64,000 nucleotides of DNA from Alkalibacterium subtropicum (GCF_900112455.1 NZ_FOLT01000006.1:58154-122153); one strand, 5' to 3'; positions 8,802-18,134 are shown, numbered from the stretch's first letter. The notes: generated by a model not told the origin, from the letters alone. Translations and numbers: made by a program.

Positions 8802-9704
8802 ATGTTAAATTCAATGTACTCAGGTATTACAGGTATGAAAGGTCAGCAGACTAAAATGGACGTTATTGCCAACAATATTGCCAATGTCAATACGACCGGA
8901 TTCAAATCACAGCGTGTCCGTTTCCAGGATATGATCTCTCAAATGAATGCCAATGCACAGGGGCCCAATAACAATGGCCGCGGCGGTATCAATGCGCAGC
9001 AAGTCGGACTTGGAACATCAAACAGTGCCACGGACATGATGATGCAGGGCGGCTCGCTTCAATTTACCGGACGTGCACTGGACTTCGGTATTCAAAATGG
9101 AGATAACTCCTTCTTCATCGTCAGTCCGGATGGCGGAACCACTGGGACGAATCAGTACACACGAGACGGTGGGTTCTATACTGACTTTGCAGGAAACATG
9201 ACCACGTCCAATGGGTCGACCGTCATGGGATTCAAACCTGCCGGCGGCCCGCAGCTTGATGACGGAACCGTCAATACTGACATCACCAATGGTCAGACCT
9301 TAGAAGCATTATCCATTCCCCAGACGATCGGGACGGCTCCGAATGAGATCGAACTGCAGGACTACAATATCGATAACACAGGTACGATCTTAGGTACATA
9401 CAGTGACGGAAATGCTTATATTATCGGACGCGTGGCCCTTGCCAGCTTTGCCAATGCAGATGGTCTGGAAAAAGCCGGTGAAAACCTGTACAACGCGTCA
9501 GCTAACTCCGGTGAACCTGTCGAAGGCGGTCCCTCTGATGATGGCTTTGGTACGATACGTTCAGGCTTTATGGAAATGTCGAACGTCGACCTGGCTTCTG
9601 AGTTTACCGAAATGATCGTGGCAACTCGTGCCTATCAAGCCAACTCACGAAGCATCACGACGTCTGATGAAATGCTTCAGGAACTGATCAACCTTAAACG
9701 CTGA
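8802..9704 (+). CDS. flgE: Flagellar hook protein FlgE
   Basis: FlgE forms the flagellar hook. The 300-residue protein begins MLNSMYSGITGMKGQQTKMD with the motif NNIANVNTTGFKSQRVRFQDM, and ends with the C-terminal helix containing SNVDLASEFTEMIVATRAYQANSRSITTSDEML. Both ends form the D0 coiled coil. It is slightly longer than the Bacillus hook protein (about 264 residues) owing to the central domain. A near-perfect AGGAGGAAAATGAAATG start context suits a highly expressed structural protein. Confidence 0.96.
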   Translation: MLNSMYSGITGMKGQQTKMDVIANNIANVNTTGFKSQRVRFQDMISQMNANAQGPNNNGRGGINAQQVGLGTSNSATDMMMQGGSLQFTGRALDFGIQNGDNSFFIVSPDGGTTGTNQYTRDGGFYTDFAGNMTTSNGSTVMGFKPAGGPQLDDGTVNTDITNGQTLEALSIPQTIGTAPNEIELQDYNIDNTGTILGTYSDGNAYIIGRVALASFANADGLEKAGENLYNASANSGEPVEGGPSDDGFGTIRSGFMEMSNVDLASEFTEMIVATRAYQANSRSITTSDEMLQELINLKR

Positions 9705-9782
9705 TTTTTCGGTAATCAGGCTGAGTAAATTAGGACACTGGACCTAGCTCACAGACTATACAAGACAAGAAAGAGGTTTCCC

Positions 9783-9980
9783 ATGATCAAACTACGAACG
9801 GTCGCAGGAAAAGAATTTTTTCTGAATAATGACCTGATTCTCAGAATGGAACGCGAATACGATACATTGATCACACTTGTTGATTATAAAACCATTCGTG
9901 TCATGGACACACCAGAAGAGATAGCAGAAAAAGTCATCGCTTATAAACGAAAAATCTATCAATCATCGACGGGAGTGTAA
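9783..9980 (+). CDS. swrD: SwrD/FlbD-family motor torque protein
   Basis: A 65-residue protein of the FlbD family (Gram-positive SwrD), which in Bacillus raises stator function and swarming torque. The sequence MIKLRTVAGKEFFLNND and the segment TLVDYKTIRVMDTPEEIAEKVI fit the family well. Here it lies 3 bases before motA, so it is directly joined to the stator genes; in Bacillus motAB are elsewhere. The 78-base gap after flgE is the widest within the hook-motor part and might hold a minor promoter, but I see no convincing one. Confidence 0.85.
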   Translation: MIKLRTVAGKEFFLNNDLILRMEREYDTLITLVDYKTIRVMDTPEEIAEKVIAYKRKIYQSSTGV

Positions 9981-9983
9981 GTA

Positions 9984-10790
9984 GTGAAACGAAATATATT
10001 ACCATTGGTCGGATTAGTGGTCGGTATTGGCTTGATCATCTCAGCGATGTCTCAAAACAGTACGTTAATGAATTATTTTGATGCACCGTCATTGGTCATC
10101 ACATTTTTCGGATCCTTTTCAGCCATATTGATCAGTTTTCCGCTGAACACATTGAAAAAAGTGCCGGCTTTGCTTAAAAAGCTGATGTTCACACCAGATG
10201 ATGACCGGGCCGCTTTGCTGGAAAACTTAACAGAACTGGCCAAGAAAAGTCGGACACAAGGCATCCTTGCCATCGAAGAAGATATCAAAGCACTCGAAAA
10301 TCCGGTACTGATCCATGGACTTGAAATGGTCGTGGATGGTACAGATGTCGACACGATCGAAGAGATCTTAAATGTGGAATTAAACCAGACAGAGGATCGC
10401 CATTCGATCGGGCAGGAAGTCTTTCTGAAATGGGGAGAATTCGCACCTGCCTTTGGAATGATCGGAACACTGATCGGACTGATCGCTATGCTGGGGGATC
10501 TACAGGATCCATCCCTGATCGGTACAGGTATGGCAACAGCTTTACTGACGACCTTTTATGGAAGCTTCCTGGCTAATATGGTTTTTCTGCCGATCGCCAA
10601 GAATCTGGAGATGCAGACAGCCAATGAATTGAAGACCAATGAAATGATCATCGAAGGGGTTCTGGCTTTACAAAGAGGCGATAATCCGAGAGTGATGGAA
10701 CAGAAACTGCAGAGTTTCCTTTCCAATGCTGATCAGAAAGATGCCTCTAAAGCAAAAGGGAACCCAGTCCCTGTTACAGAAGAGTTTTAG
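9984..10790 (+). CDS. motA: Flagellar motor stator protein MotA
   Basis: MotA is the four-helix stator subunit that pushes on FliG as ions flow. The 268-residue protein starts at GTG 9984. It has membrane segments near residues 5-22 and 30-50, a cytoplasmic loop with the charged region EVFLKWGEFAPAFGMIGTLIGL, and two further segments before a cytoplasmic tail. The motif PAFGMIGTLIGLIAMLGDL is diagnostic. It is translated with swrD and motB. Whether protons or sodium drive it cannot be decided by eye. Confidence 0.96.
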   Translation: MKRNILPLVGLVVGIGLIISAMSQNSTLMNYFDAPSLVITFFGSFSAILISFPLNTLKKVPALLKKLMFTPDDDRAALLENLTELAKKSRTQGILAIEEDIKALENPVLIHGLEMVVDGTDVDTIEEILNVELNQTEDRHSIGQEVFLKWGEFAPAFGMIGTLIGLIAMLGDLQDPSLIGTGMATALLTTFYGSFLANMVFLPIAKNLEMQTANELKTNEMIIEGVLALQRGDNPRVMEQKLQSFLSNADQKDASKAKGNPVPVTEEF

Positions 10791-10806
10791 CAGTTAGGAG
10801 AAGATA

Positions 10807-11610
10807 ATGGCTAGAAAAAGAAAAAAAGCGGCTCAAGCGGGTTCACCGGCTTGGATGGCCACGTATTCGGATCTGATGTCGCTCCTGCTGACTTTTTTCA
10901 TTCTACTCTTTTCCATGTCGGTCGTGAGTGAAGAACGTTTCAGAGAAGTCGCTGAATCTCTGCGCATGGCTCTGATCGGTAGCAGCAGCGATGCCATCCT
11001 TGACCACAGCGGGAATTCGGACGGTGATTATGCCTTCGAAGAGTATGGGGATTTAAGTGAATTTGAAGATGTGGATGCCGGGGATCTGGAGCCTGTGGAA
11101 TCAGTCATGCTGCAGGATACAGTGCCTGAAGAAGTGCTTGACTTATATGAGACGGTGACCAATTACATGCAAGTTGAAGGACTGGAATCGGATATCACTC
11201 TTTCAAGAGATCAGGAAGGCGTTTATATAGACATACAGGAAGCGATCCTTTTTGATCCAGGCAGTGCCACGCTTAAAACATCCGGGAGAGAAACGATCGG
11301 TTCTTTAGCAGGCTTATTCGACCTGTTCGATAACGAGATCATAGTCGAAGGCTATACCGATGATATCCCAATGAGTAACCGACGCTTTCCTTCAAACTGG
11401 GAGCTGTCAGTCGAGAGGGCTGTGTCGGTCCTGCGTTATTTAAGCGAAGAATACTCAGTGGAACCGACGCGCTTATCGGCCAGAGGATACGGTGAACATC
11501 ATCCGGTCGTTCCCAATGATTCGCGGGAAAACCGCGCACAGAACAGAAGGGTAAACATCGTGATCGTTCATGAACATAGAAAGGAAGACACAAATGGCCC
11601 AGAAGAATGA
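10807..11610 (+). CDS. motB: Flagellar motor stator protein MotB
   Basis: MotB is the peptidoglycan-anchored stator subunit. In its 267 residues, the N-terminal positively charged segment leads into one membrane helix carrying the ion-binding aspartate (ATYSDLMSLLLTFFILL, Asp near residue 22). An acidic linker (about residues 75-105) is followed by the OmpA-like domain with GYTDDIPMSNRRFPSNWELS and ARGYGEHHPVVPN...NRRVNIVI. The acidic linker is richer than usual. fliL overlaps its last 17 bases. Confidence 0.96.
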   Translation: MARKRKKAAQAGSPAWMATYSDLMSLLLTFFILLFSMSVVSEERFREVAESLRMALIGSSSDAILDHSGNSDGDYAFEEYGDLSEFEDVDAGDLEPVESVMLQDTVPEEVLDLYETVTNYMQVEGLESDITLSRDQEGVYIDIQEAILFDPGSATLKTSGRETIGSLAGLFDLFDNEIIVEGYTDDIPMSNRRFPSNWELSVERAVSVLRYLSEEYSVEPTRLSARGYGEHHPVVPNDSRENRAQNRRVNIVIVHEHRKEDTNGPEE

Positions 11611-12079
11611 AGCTGAGAAAAAGATTAAAAAAGGATCCAAACTACTGATCGTAGGAGGTTTGGTCGTGCTCCTGCTTTTTGCGGGCATCGGGATAGGCGG
11701 CTTTGTGTTCGCCAGTCAGGAGGATGAATCCTTTGTTTCCCGATTTACTCCAGAAGCCGAAGCGGTGGAAATTTCCTTTCCGCTCGAAGAATTTCTTATC
11801 AACTTAAGCAGTGAATCGGAAAGAAATCAGCCAGTAGTAAGGATGGAATTGACGATAACGAGCCTGAATGAAGAGGCAGAAGAACTGTTCGGTAAAGAAA
11901 TCGCCAAAGTTCGGGATGCCGTCATTCACGTGGTCGCAAACCAGAGTGTAGAAACGATTTACAATGAAGAAGAGGGCCATTTTTTGATCAAGAATGATAT
12001 CAAAAAGAGGATAAATCAGGCCTTAGAAGATGACGTGGTAGAAGATGTGTTTATAACGAACATACTCTTGCAGAAATAA
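11594..12079 (+). CDS. fliL: Flagellar basal body-associated protein FliL
   Basis: FliL surrounds the stator and stabilises it. From ATG 11594 (preceded by GAAAGGAAG with 7-base spacing; an upstream ATG at 11570 lacks a site) the product is 161 residues. It has a basic N-terminus, one membrane helix at about residues 13-34 (LLIVGGLVVLLLFAGIGIGG) and a stomatin-like extracytoplasmic domain (VEISFPLEEFLINLSSESE). It overlaps motB. In Bacillus fliL is followed by fliM and fliY; here fliO follows directly. Confidence 0.92.
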   Translation: MAQKNEAEKKIKKGSKLLIVGGLVVLLLFAGIGIGGFVFASQEDESFVSRFTPEAEAVEISFPLEEFLINLSSESERNQPVVRMELTITSLNEEAEELFGKEIAKVRDAVIHVVANQSVETIYNEEEGHFLIKNDIKKRINQALEDDVVEDVFITNILLQK

Positions 12080-12094
12080 TAGGAGGAAATGGAA

Positions 12095-12493
12095 ATGGGT
12101 TTAGACGATATCGGACAGATGCTTATTGCGTTGAGCGTGACAGTTTTACTGGCCAATTTCTTACTCAGAAAACTGAATAATGTCTCACGCGGCACGAGCG
12201 ACGTGATAAAAGTGATCGAGCGCGTCCCCGTTTCCAAATCTTCTTCATTAAGTATCGTTCAAGTCGATTCTGAATATTTGCTGATGAGTATTTCTGAAAC
12301 GAAGAGTGAAGTGATCAAAACCTTCACGCAACAAGAAAAAGAAGCGATCCAGAAACGCCTGATCGAAAGCAGACAAGCGAAAGAGGTCGCTAACAAACTG
12401 GGTCCCTATTCAGAACAGTTAAAGGCAATACAGGAAAAATTCTTACATAAAGCAAGACAGTTTGAAGAGCAGCGCAAAGAAAGGAATACATAA
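12095..12493 (+). CDS. fliO: Probable flagellar biosynthesis protein FliO
   Basis: FliO helps assemble the FliP pore of the export gate. The product (132 residues from ATG 12095; the ATG at 12089 is only 2 bases from AGGAGG) has a single membrane segment near residues 6-25 followed by a beta domain with VIERVPVSKSSSLSIVQVDSEYLLMSISE, which matches the FliO core (prosthetic small beta barrel with LGxxxSLxxVxxxxxxxLLGV pattern). Position immediately before fliP supports this. Sequence conservation of FliO is low, so confidence is below that of its neighbours. Confidence 0.8.
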   Translation: MGLDDIGQMLIALSVTVLLANFLLRKLNNVSRGTSDVIKVIERVPVSKSSSLSIVQVDSEYLLMSISETKSEVIKTFTQQEKEAIQKRLIESRQAKEVANKLGPYSEQLKAIQEKFLHKARQFEEQRKERNT

Positions 12494-12496
12494 AGA

Positions 12497-13162
12497 ATGA
12501 CAGAAAATCTAACCGAGGCCTTGTCTCTAGCAGGGGACTCCTCTGAAGCCGTTAATTTATATCTTCTGTTATTCATCATCGCCCTCGTCCCATCCTTTCT
12601 TGTCCTGACGACCAGCTTCACCCGGACGATCATCGTCCTGTCTTTCACACGAAATGCCTTGGGGACGCAGCAAAGTCCACCGAACCAGGTGCTGCTGGGA
12701 CTGGCTTTGTTTCTTTCTTTATTCGTCATGCGGCCGGTGTATCAGGAAGTGAATGACGAGGCCCTGCAGCCCATGCTTTCAGGAGAAATCACCCGGGAAG
12801 AGTCTTTTTCACGGGCCGAAGAACCGATCAAAGCATTCATGCTCGAGCAGACACGGACGACCGATCTGGAATTGTTTGTGGAGCTGAGCAATGAATCCTT
12901 TCCGGACGAACCGGAAGACCTATCCTTGTTTACTGTGATCCCCGCCTTTGCGATCAGTGAACTCCGCACTGCCTTTACGATAGGATTCCTGATATTCGTA
13001 CCTTTTCTGGTGATCGATATCGTTGTCGCCAGTATCCTGATGTCGATGGGGATGTTCATGCTGTCGCCTGTCATGATCTCGCTGCCGTTCAAGTTATTAT
13101 TGTTTGTCATGGTGGATGGCTGGTATTTAGTCGTCGAATCCTTAGTCGGAAGTTTTTATTAG
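12497..13162 (+). CDS. fliP: Flagellar export gate protein FliP
   Basis: FliP forms the pentameric core of the export gate. The 221-residue protein has four membrane helices. Family sequences present are LLFIIALVPSFLVLTTSFTR (first helix region), RNALGTQQSPPNQVLLGLALFL and the C-terminal VIDIVVASILMSMGMFMLSPVMISLPFK. It lacks a long N-terminal signal sequence; some family members have one. The start is 3 bases after the fliO stop, and fliQ follows 13 bases downstream. Confidence 0.97.
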   Translation: MTENLTEALSLAGDSSEAVNLYLLLFIIALVPSFLVLTTSFTRTIIVLSFTRNALGTQQSPPNQVLLGLALFLSLFVMRPVYQEVNDEALQPMLSGEITREESFSRAEEPIKAFMLEQTRTTDLELFVELSNESFPDEPEDLSLFTVIPAFAISELRTAFTIGFLIFVPFLVIDIVVASILMSMGMFMLSPVMISLPFKLLLFVMVDGWYLVVESLVGSFY

Positions 13163-13175
13163 GAAGGACTAGCGT

Positions 13176-13439
13176 ATGTCAACACAGAATGTTTTAGATG
13201 TCTTACAGGATGCCTTTATGGTGCTGATCCGTGTAGGCGGGCCCGTTCTGATCACCGCTTTAGTGATCGGTCTGGTCATCAGTATCATCCAGGCCACGAC
13301 GCAGATCCAGGAACAGACGTTGAGTTTTGTACCTAAACTCTTTTCCATCCTGTTAACCTTAGTTCTATTAGGAAATTTCATGCTGAACACACTGATTTCT
13401 TTTACAGAACGTTTATTTTCGATCATTGCGGGATTGTGA
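13176..13439 (+). CDS. fliQ: Flagellar export gate protein FliQ
   Basis: FliQ is a small two-helix gate subunit, four copies of which wrap the FliP/FliR pore. The 87-residue product has both hydrophobic helices and the conserved GPVLITALVIGLVISIIQATTQIQEQTLSFVPK segment, of which QATTQIQEQTL is the signature. Length matches the family (88-89). It lies between fliP and fliR with a 4-base gap to the latter. Confidence 0.97.
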   Translation: MSTQNVLDVLQDAFMVLIRVGGPVLITALVIGLVISIIQATTQIQEQTLSFVPKLFSILLTLVLLGNFMLNTLISFTERLFSIIAGL

Positions 13440-13443
13440 TTGA

Positions 13444-14202
13444 ATGACGGCCGAAATCCAACAGTTTTTACTTATCCTTATGCGACTGACTGTCTTTATC
13501 ACAGTGAGTCCCGGCTTCTCTCATAAATCCTTTCCGACAGCGAGCAAGATCGCTTTATCGGTGGGGCTGACGCTGCCGGTCATGGCTACGGTCGATGCTT
13601 TCGATGCAGAACTGACTTTCATGCTGTTTTTACTGATAGCGGTGAAAGAAGTCCTGATCGGTCTGGCGCTCGGGTACATCACCTTGCTTTTTTTCACTAC
13701 CTTTGAGGTCGCCGGAGCATTCGTCGACTTTCAAGTCGGTTTTTCGATGGGACAGATCTATGACCCGTCCTTAGGTGTGAATGCCTCATTCTATGGAAGG
13801 ATCTACTATTGGATATCGATGATGATTTTTTTCATCGCCAATATCCATCATCAGGTCATTAGAAGTCTGGTGAAGTCATTCGAATGGGCACCGCTGGAAC
13901 AGCTGGCCTTCAGCCATTTCGGAGCAGAGGGCATCGTTCGTTTGTTCAGTCAGATGTTTGCGACGGCGGTCACGCTGGCTATCCCGCTGATCATCGTCGC
14001 CATTTTGTCTGAACTGACCCTGGCACTGATTTCCCGGACAGTGCCGCAGATCAATGTACTGATCTTGGGGATGCCGATGAAGATATTGGTGAGTCTGATC
14101 TTTATGTTCTTCTTCCTGTCGCTGCTTATGACCAATATTAGTGAAGTGTTTCCGGATATGATCAAATTCATGAACGAATGGCTGTACAGTTTGCAGAGTT
14201 AA
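13444..14202 (+). CDS. fliR: Flagellar export gate protein FliR
   Basis: FliR closes the FliP ring of the export gate. It has 252 residues with about six membrane helices. Typical elements are the early PGFSHKSFPTASKIALSVGL, the central VGFSMGQIYDPSLGVNASFYGRIY and the C-terminal PQINVLILGMPMKILVSL. The start ATG 13444 lies 4 bases after the fliQ stop and has only a weak GGGATTGTGATTGA context, consistent with coupling to fliQ translation. Confidence 0.96.
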   Translation: MTAEIQQFLLILMRLTVFITVSPGFSHKSFPTASKIALSVGLTLPVMATVDAFDAELTFMLFLLIAVKEVLIGLALGYITLLFFTTFEVAGAFVDFQVGFSMGQIYDPSLGVNASFYGRIYYWISMMIFFIANIHHQVIRSLVKSFEWAPLEQLAFSHFGAEGIVRLFSQMFATAVTLAIPLIIVAILSELTLALISRTVPQINVLILGMPMKILVSLIFMFFFLSLLMTNISEVFPDMIKFMNEWLYSLQS

Positions 14203-14235
14203 GCGAAGAGTCGACTGAAAAAGGGGTGACCTGAC

Positions 14236-15303
14236 ATGTCAGAAAAAGATGGAAAAACAGAAAAACCCACCCCCAAGAAGCTGAGGGAAGCAAGAAGAAA
14301 AGGACAGGTTCCTAAGAGTCAGGACTTATCCTCAGCTTTATCGTTCGGCTTTTTTGCCTTGAGTTTAACGGCTCTCGCCACGTACGTCCTGGAACGCTCC
14401 TTTGTCTTTCTGAAGAATATGCTCCGTTTTGGACCGGATCCAATGTCCTCGATGCGTGAATTGTCTTCGATCGGTATGCATGCGATCATCTGGTTCCTCG
14501 TTCTTTCTGCTCCTTTTCTGATCATCGCCTTTATTACGGGGGTCGTCGGGAATATGGTCCAGGTCGGTTTCTTGTTTACGACGGAATCACTTAAACCGAG
14601 TTTCAGTAAAATCAATCCCGTCAGTGGATTCAAAAACATCTTCGGAAAAAAAGCATTGTTCGGATTGGCGAAAAACCTCATGAAGCTCTTTATTGTCGTT
14701 GGTTTTACGTTGTATACGATCTGGCAGTCTGCTCATATTATTTTGACTTCAGGAAGCGTAGGGCTATCGGCCGTCTTCCCGCTCGTCATCGAACTAGTCT
14801 CCTCTCTGGCATTCAACCTGGCGTTGTTTCTCGCAGTATTAGGCATTGCCGATTATTTTTATCAGCGTTATGATCATAAAAAGAATCTGATGATGTCGAT
14901 GCAGGATATCAAAGATGAACACAAAGAGATGGAAGGGGACCCTCAAGTCAAGTCCCAGAGAAAAGCCTTGTATAAAAATATGCTGGCCGGGAATATCAAA
15001 GATGTCCTGGAGTCCACCGTACTGATAACGAACCCGACACACTTTGCCATAGCGATCCGTTATGACCAGAGTAAGGATCAGGTACCGATCGTCCTTGTCA
15101 AGGGACAGGATCATGTCGCCCTTAGAATGAGAGAAATGGCAAGAGAAGAGGATATTCCGATCATTGAAAACAGACCCTTAGCCCGAGCGCTATACAAAGA
15201 AGTTGAACCGATGGACCCGATCCCGACAGAAATGTATCAGGCGATCGCAGAAATACTGGCCGTGATCTTGCAGGCCGAACAAAGTAAAAAACATAAAATT
15301 TAA
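14236..15303 (+). CDS. flhB: Flagellar export switch protein FlhB
   Basis: FlhB switches export from rod/hook to filament substrates by self-cleavage. The 355-residue protein has the N-terminal DGKTEKPTPKKLREARRKGQVPKSQ motif region, four membrane helices, and a cytoplasmic domain with the cleavage site Asn266-Pro267-Thr268-His269. The C-terminal domain (IPIIENRPLARALYKEVE) is intact, so auto-cleavage is expected. It is 21 bases upstream of flhA, its gate partner. Confidence 0.98.
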   Translation: MSEKDGKTEKPTPKKLREARRKGQVPKSQDLSSALSFGFFALSLTALATYVLERSFVFLKNMLRFGPDPMSSMRELSSIGMHAIIWFLVLSAPFLIIAFITGVVGNMVQVGFLFTTESLKPSFSKINPVSGFKNIFGKKALFGLAKNLMKLFIVVGFTLYTIWQSAHIILTSGSVGLSAVFPLVIELVSSLAFNLALFLAVLGIADYFYQRYDHKKNLMMSMQDIKDEHKEMEGDPQVKSQRKALYKNMLAGNIKDVLESTVLITNPTHFAIAIRYDQSKDQVPIVLVKGQDHVALRMREMAREEDIPIIENRPLARALYKEVEPMDPIPTEMYQAIAEILAVILQAEQSKKHKI

Positions 15304-15324
15304 GGAAAGGATGGGAGAAAGTAA

Positions 15325-17403
15325 ATGAATAATCCAGCAGTGAAAAGCAAATCAGCAGCCTTGTCCAACTATTTAAATGTCATCATCGCCTTCGTTGTCG
15401 TATCCATTATCGGGATCATCATTATTCCGATGCCGCCGTTTATACTTGATATCCTTTTAGTCGTCAATATTTCTTTATCCATTACGATACTTGTATTGAC
15501 CCTGTTCACCCATTCCGTCCTTGAATTCTTAAGTTTCCCTACATTGTTGTTAGTAACAACGATGATTCGTTTAGGCCTTAACATCAGCTCCACTCGACTG
15601 ATATTGAGTATCGGTGACGCCGGTAGTGTGATCGAGACCTTCGGCAGTTTCGTTGCCGGAGACAACTACATCGTCGGGGCCGTCTTATTCATCATTATCG
15701 TCATCGTTCAGATACTTGTTGTGACCAACGGTGCGAGCCGAGTCGCTGAAGTATCTGCCCGTTTCACCCTGGATGCGATGCCGGGGAAACAGATGGCGAT
15801 CGATGCCGATTTGAACAGTGGCCTGATCACAGAAGAACTGGCCAAGTCACGCCGGTCCAATCTGGAAAAAGAAGCGAACTTTTACGGAGCGATGGATGGG
15901 GCCAGTAAGTTCGTCAAAGGTGACGCGATCGCCGGTATCATCATTACCCTGATCAATCTGATCGGCGGGATCGCGATCCATTCGCTGCAGGGTAGCTATA
16001 CCATCGGGGAAGCGTTGAATCACTTCGGGCAGCTGACCATCGGTGATGGTCTCGTCAGTCAGATCCCATCCTTACTGATTTCCGTGGCTTCAGGTATACT
16101 GGTCACGCGTACTGCCAATGAAAAAGGCTTTGGGGATACGATCGGTGGCGAACTGTTCCATACCCCACAAGTCATGTATATCGTAGCGACACTGCTGGCC
16201 ATCTTCGCCCTTGTCCCTGGCTTTCCGTTCTTCCCGTTCATCCTGCTGGCGACCGGGCTCGTTGTCGCTGGGTATCTCGTTGGCGAAAGTCAGAGAACCA
16301 CTGTTCAGGAAGACTTGGACAGTCAGAGACAGGCAGCCATGCAGCAGGAAAGTGCGCCTGTTGAAGAATCAGCTTCACAATTCCAGGTTGATCGGATCGC
16401 CGTTGAACTGGGTTACGGTCTGATCCCCTTAGCAAGTGAAGAACAGGAATCGAACCTGACCAGTCAGATCGCCGCCATCAGAAAACAGCTGTCTTATGAG
16501 ATGGGCATCCTTTTGAATCCGATCCGGATCAGAGACAATCTGCAGATGAGTCAATATGACTATGTGATCAAAATCAAAGGGAACCCGGTCGCTTCCGGCA
16601 CCTTGTATCCTGATAAATTCTTAGTGGTCGAACCCGGAGGAATCGAAGATGAGATCGAAGGTATTGAAGCCAAAGAACCTGCATTCGGTCTGGATGCGTT
16701 ATGGGTCAATGAACGGAATAAAGAAATCGCTGAACTGAACGATTATACGGTGGTCGATCCGTTGACCGTTCTCGTGACACACGTGAAAGAGAAGATGAAG
16801 ACCAATGCGGATGAACTGCTGGGTCGCCAGGAAGTGAAAGAGCTGCTTGAAGGGTTGAAAGAAGACTACAATGTGGTCATCGAAGAACTGATACCAGACA
16901 TCCTGCAGCTGGGGGATGTGCAGAAAGTCCTGCAGCGTCTGCTTAGAGAATATGTACCGATCACTGACCTGGTGACGATACTGGAGACGCTGGCCGATTA
17001 CGGAAATACCACAAAAGATCACGAGACATTGACTGAATACGTGAGACAGGCCTTGAAGCGGACCATCGTCAGGGAACATCTCGATGATCAGGGCACGCTG
17101 AATGTCTTAGCCGTCCATCCCGATGTGGAAGAACGAGTCAGCTCAAGCATTCAGAAATCGACACAGGGTTCGATCCCTGTCCTGCAGCCTCAGGAAGTGA
17201 ATCGCCTGTTCGACAGCATCACCCAGCAAAGCACCATGCTGTCAGCCCGGGGGATTCCGTTTGTCCTGCTGACTGCGCCAAAAATCAGACCGGCCATGAA
17301 GAATCTCCTGTCCTTCAATTTTCCTGAGCTTGCCGTATTGTCGTTGAATGAAATACCTAATGACAGTGCGATCGAAAGTGTCGGGACAGTAACGATGACC
17401 TAG
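15325..17403 (+). CDS. flhA: Flagellar export gate protein FlhA
   Basis: FlhA forms the nonameric ring that receives export substrates. At 692 residues it has normal length: eight membrane helices in the first 330 residues, including the FHIPEP-family signature around RFTLDAMPGKQMAIDADLNSG, and a cytoplasmic docking domain after about residue 345. In Bacillus flhF and flhG follow; here the sigma factor gene follows 14 bases later, so the polar-placement and number-control genes are absent or elsewhere. Confidence 0.98.
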   Translation: MNNPAVKSKSAALSNYLNVIIAFVVVSIIGIIIIPMPPFILDILLVVNISLSITILVLTLFTHSVLEFLSFPTLLLVTTMIRLGLNISSTRLILSIGDAGSVIETFGSFVAGDNYIVGAVLFIIIVIVQILVVTNGASRVAEVSARFTLDAMPGKQMAIDADLNSGLITEELAKSRRSNLEKEANFYGAMDGASKFVKGDAIAGIIITLINLIGGIAIHSLQGSYTIGEALNHFGQLTIGDGLVSQIPSLLISVASGILVTRTANEKGFGDTIGGELFHTPQVMYIVATLLAIFALVPGFPFFPFILLATGLVVAGYLVGESQRTTVQEDLDSQRQAAMQQESAPVEESASQFQVDRIAVELGYGLIPLASEEQESNLTSQIAAIRKQLSYEMGILLNPIRIRDNLQMSQYDYVIKIKGNPVASGTLYPDKFLVVEPGGIEDEIEGIEAKEPAFGLDALWVNERNKEIAELNDYTVVDPLTVLVTHVKEKMKTNADELLGRQEVKELLEGLKEDYNVVIEELIPDILQLGDVQKVLQRLLREYVPITDLVTILETLADYGNTTKDHETLTEYVRQALKRTIVREHLDDQGTLNVLAVHPDVEERVSSSIQKSTQGSIPVLQPQEVNRLFDSITQQSTMLSARGIPFVLLTAPKIRPAMKNLLSFNFPELAVLSLNEIPNDSAIESVGTVTMT

Positions 17404-17417
17404 AATGGAGGGATAAA

Positions 17418-18134
17418 ATGGAAGAGAATCTTAGAAATGAAACTGTTGTCCAATACATGCCGCTGATCCATAAAGTTGTCCATGGCCTGAAAATCAATAA
17501 CAAAGACTATGAACACGACGATCTGGTGAATATCGGCGTATTTGGCTTGATGAAAGCGATCGATAAATATGACGCCTCACTGAATGTGCCGTTCATCAAT
17601 TATGCCTATATGCGGATCAAAGGGGCCATCATTGATGAAATCAGAAAATCATCCCGTGTCTCCCGAAGTAAAATCAAGGCGGTCAACAACTATTATGATG
17701 CAGTCAGTACCCTTCAGCAAAAACTGCTCCGCACACCGACCGATAAAGAATTATGCAGGCATCTTGGGATAACCGATACGGATTTAAAGAAAGTCTATGA
17801 AACGGTGCATCAGCTGTCTGATGTTTCACTGGATTCGATCCTGTTTGAAGATTCCTCCAATGAAACGAACCTGATGGAAGTCATGGCAGATGATTCTGCA
17901 CCTGATGCTGAAAGCAAGCTGATCAAAGAAGAGCAGCTCAGCTATATGAAAACAGCGATCACTCAATTACCTGAACGGGATCAGCAGATTCTTCAACTGA
18001 TCTATTTTGAGGAATTGAGTATGAAAGAAGTGGCCTATATCTATGATATATCCACACCGCGTGTGTCACAAATACACGGCAAGGCATTACTCAAATTAAG
18101 AGAGTCTTTAGGAAAGGTGTATGACAATGATTAG
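17418..18134 (+). CDS. sigD: Sigma-28 (FliA/SigD) RNA polymerase sigma factor
   Basis: This is the flagellar sigma factor for late flagellar and chemotaxis genes. The 238-residue protein shows region 2 (YEHDDLVNIGVFGLMKAIDKYD and FINYAYMRIKGAIIDEIRK), region 3 and region 4 with a helix-turn-helix (LSMKEVAYIYDISTPRVSQIHGKAL). Likely targets are visible nearby: the two chemoreceptor genes have TAAx-N15-CCGATW promoters at 24131-24157 and 26048-26074. Its last bases overlap flgF. No anti-sigma gene flgM is present in the window. Confidence 0.95.
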   Translation: MEENLRNETVVQYMPLIHKVVHGLKINNKDYEHDDLVNIGVFGLMKAIDKYDASLNVPFINYAYMRIKGAIIDEIRKSSRVSRSKIKAVNNYYDAVSTLQQKLLRTPTDKELCRHLGITDTDLKKVYETVHQLSDVSLDSILFEDSSNETNLMEVMADDSAPDAESKLIKEEQLSYMKTAITQLPERDQQILQLIYFEELSMKEVAYIYDISTPRVSQIHGKALLKLRESLGKVYDND

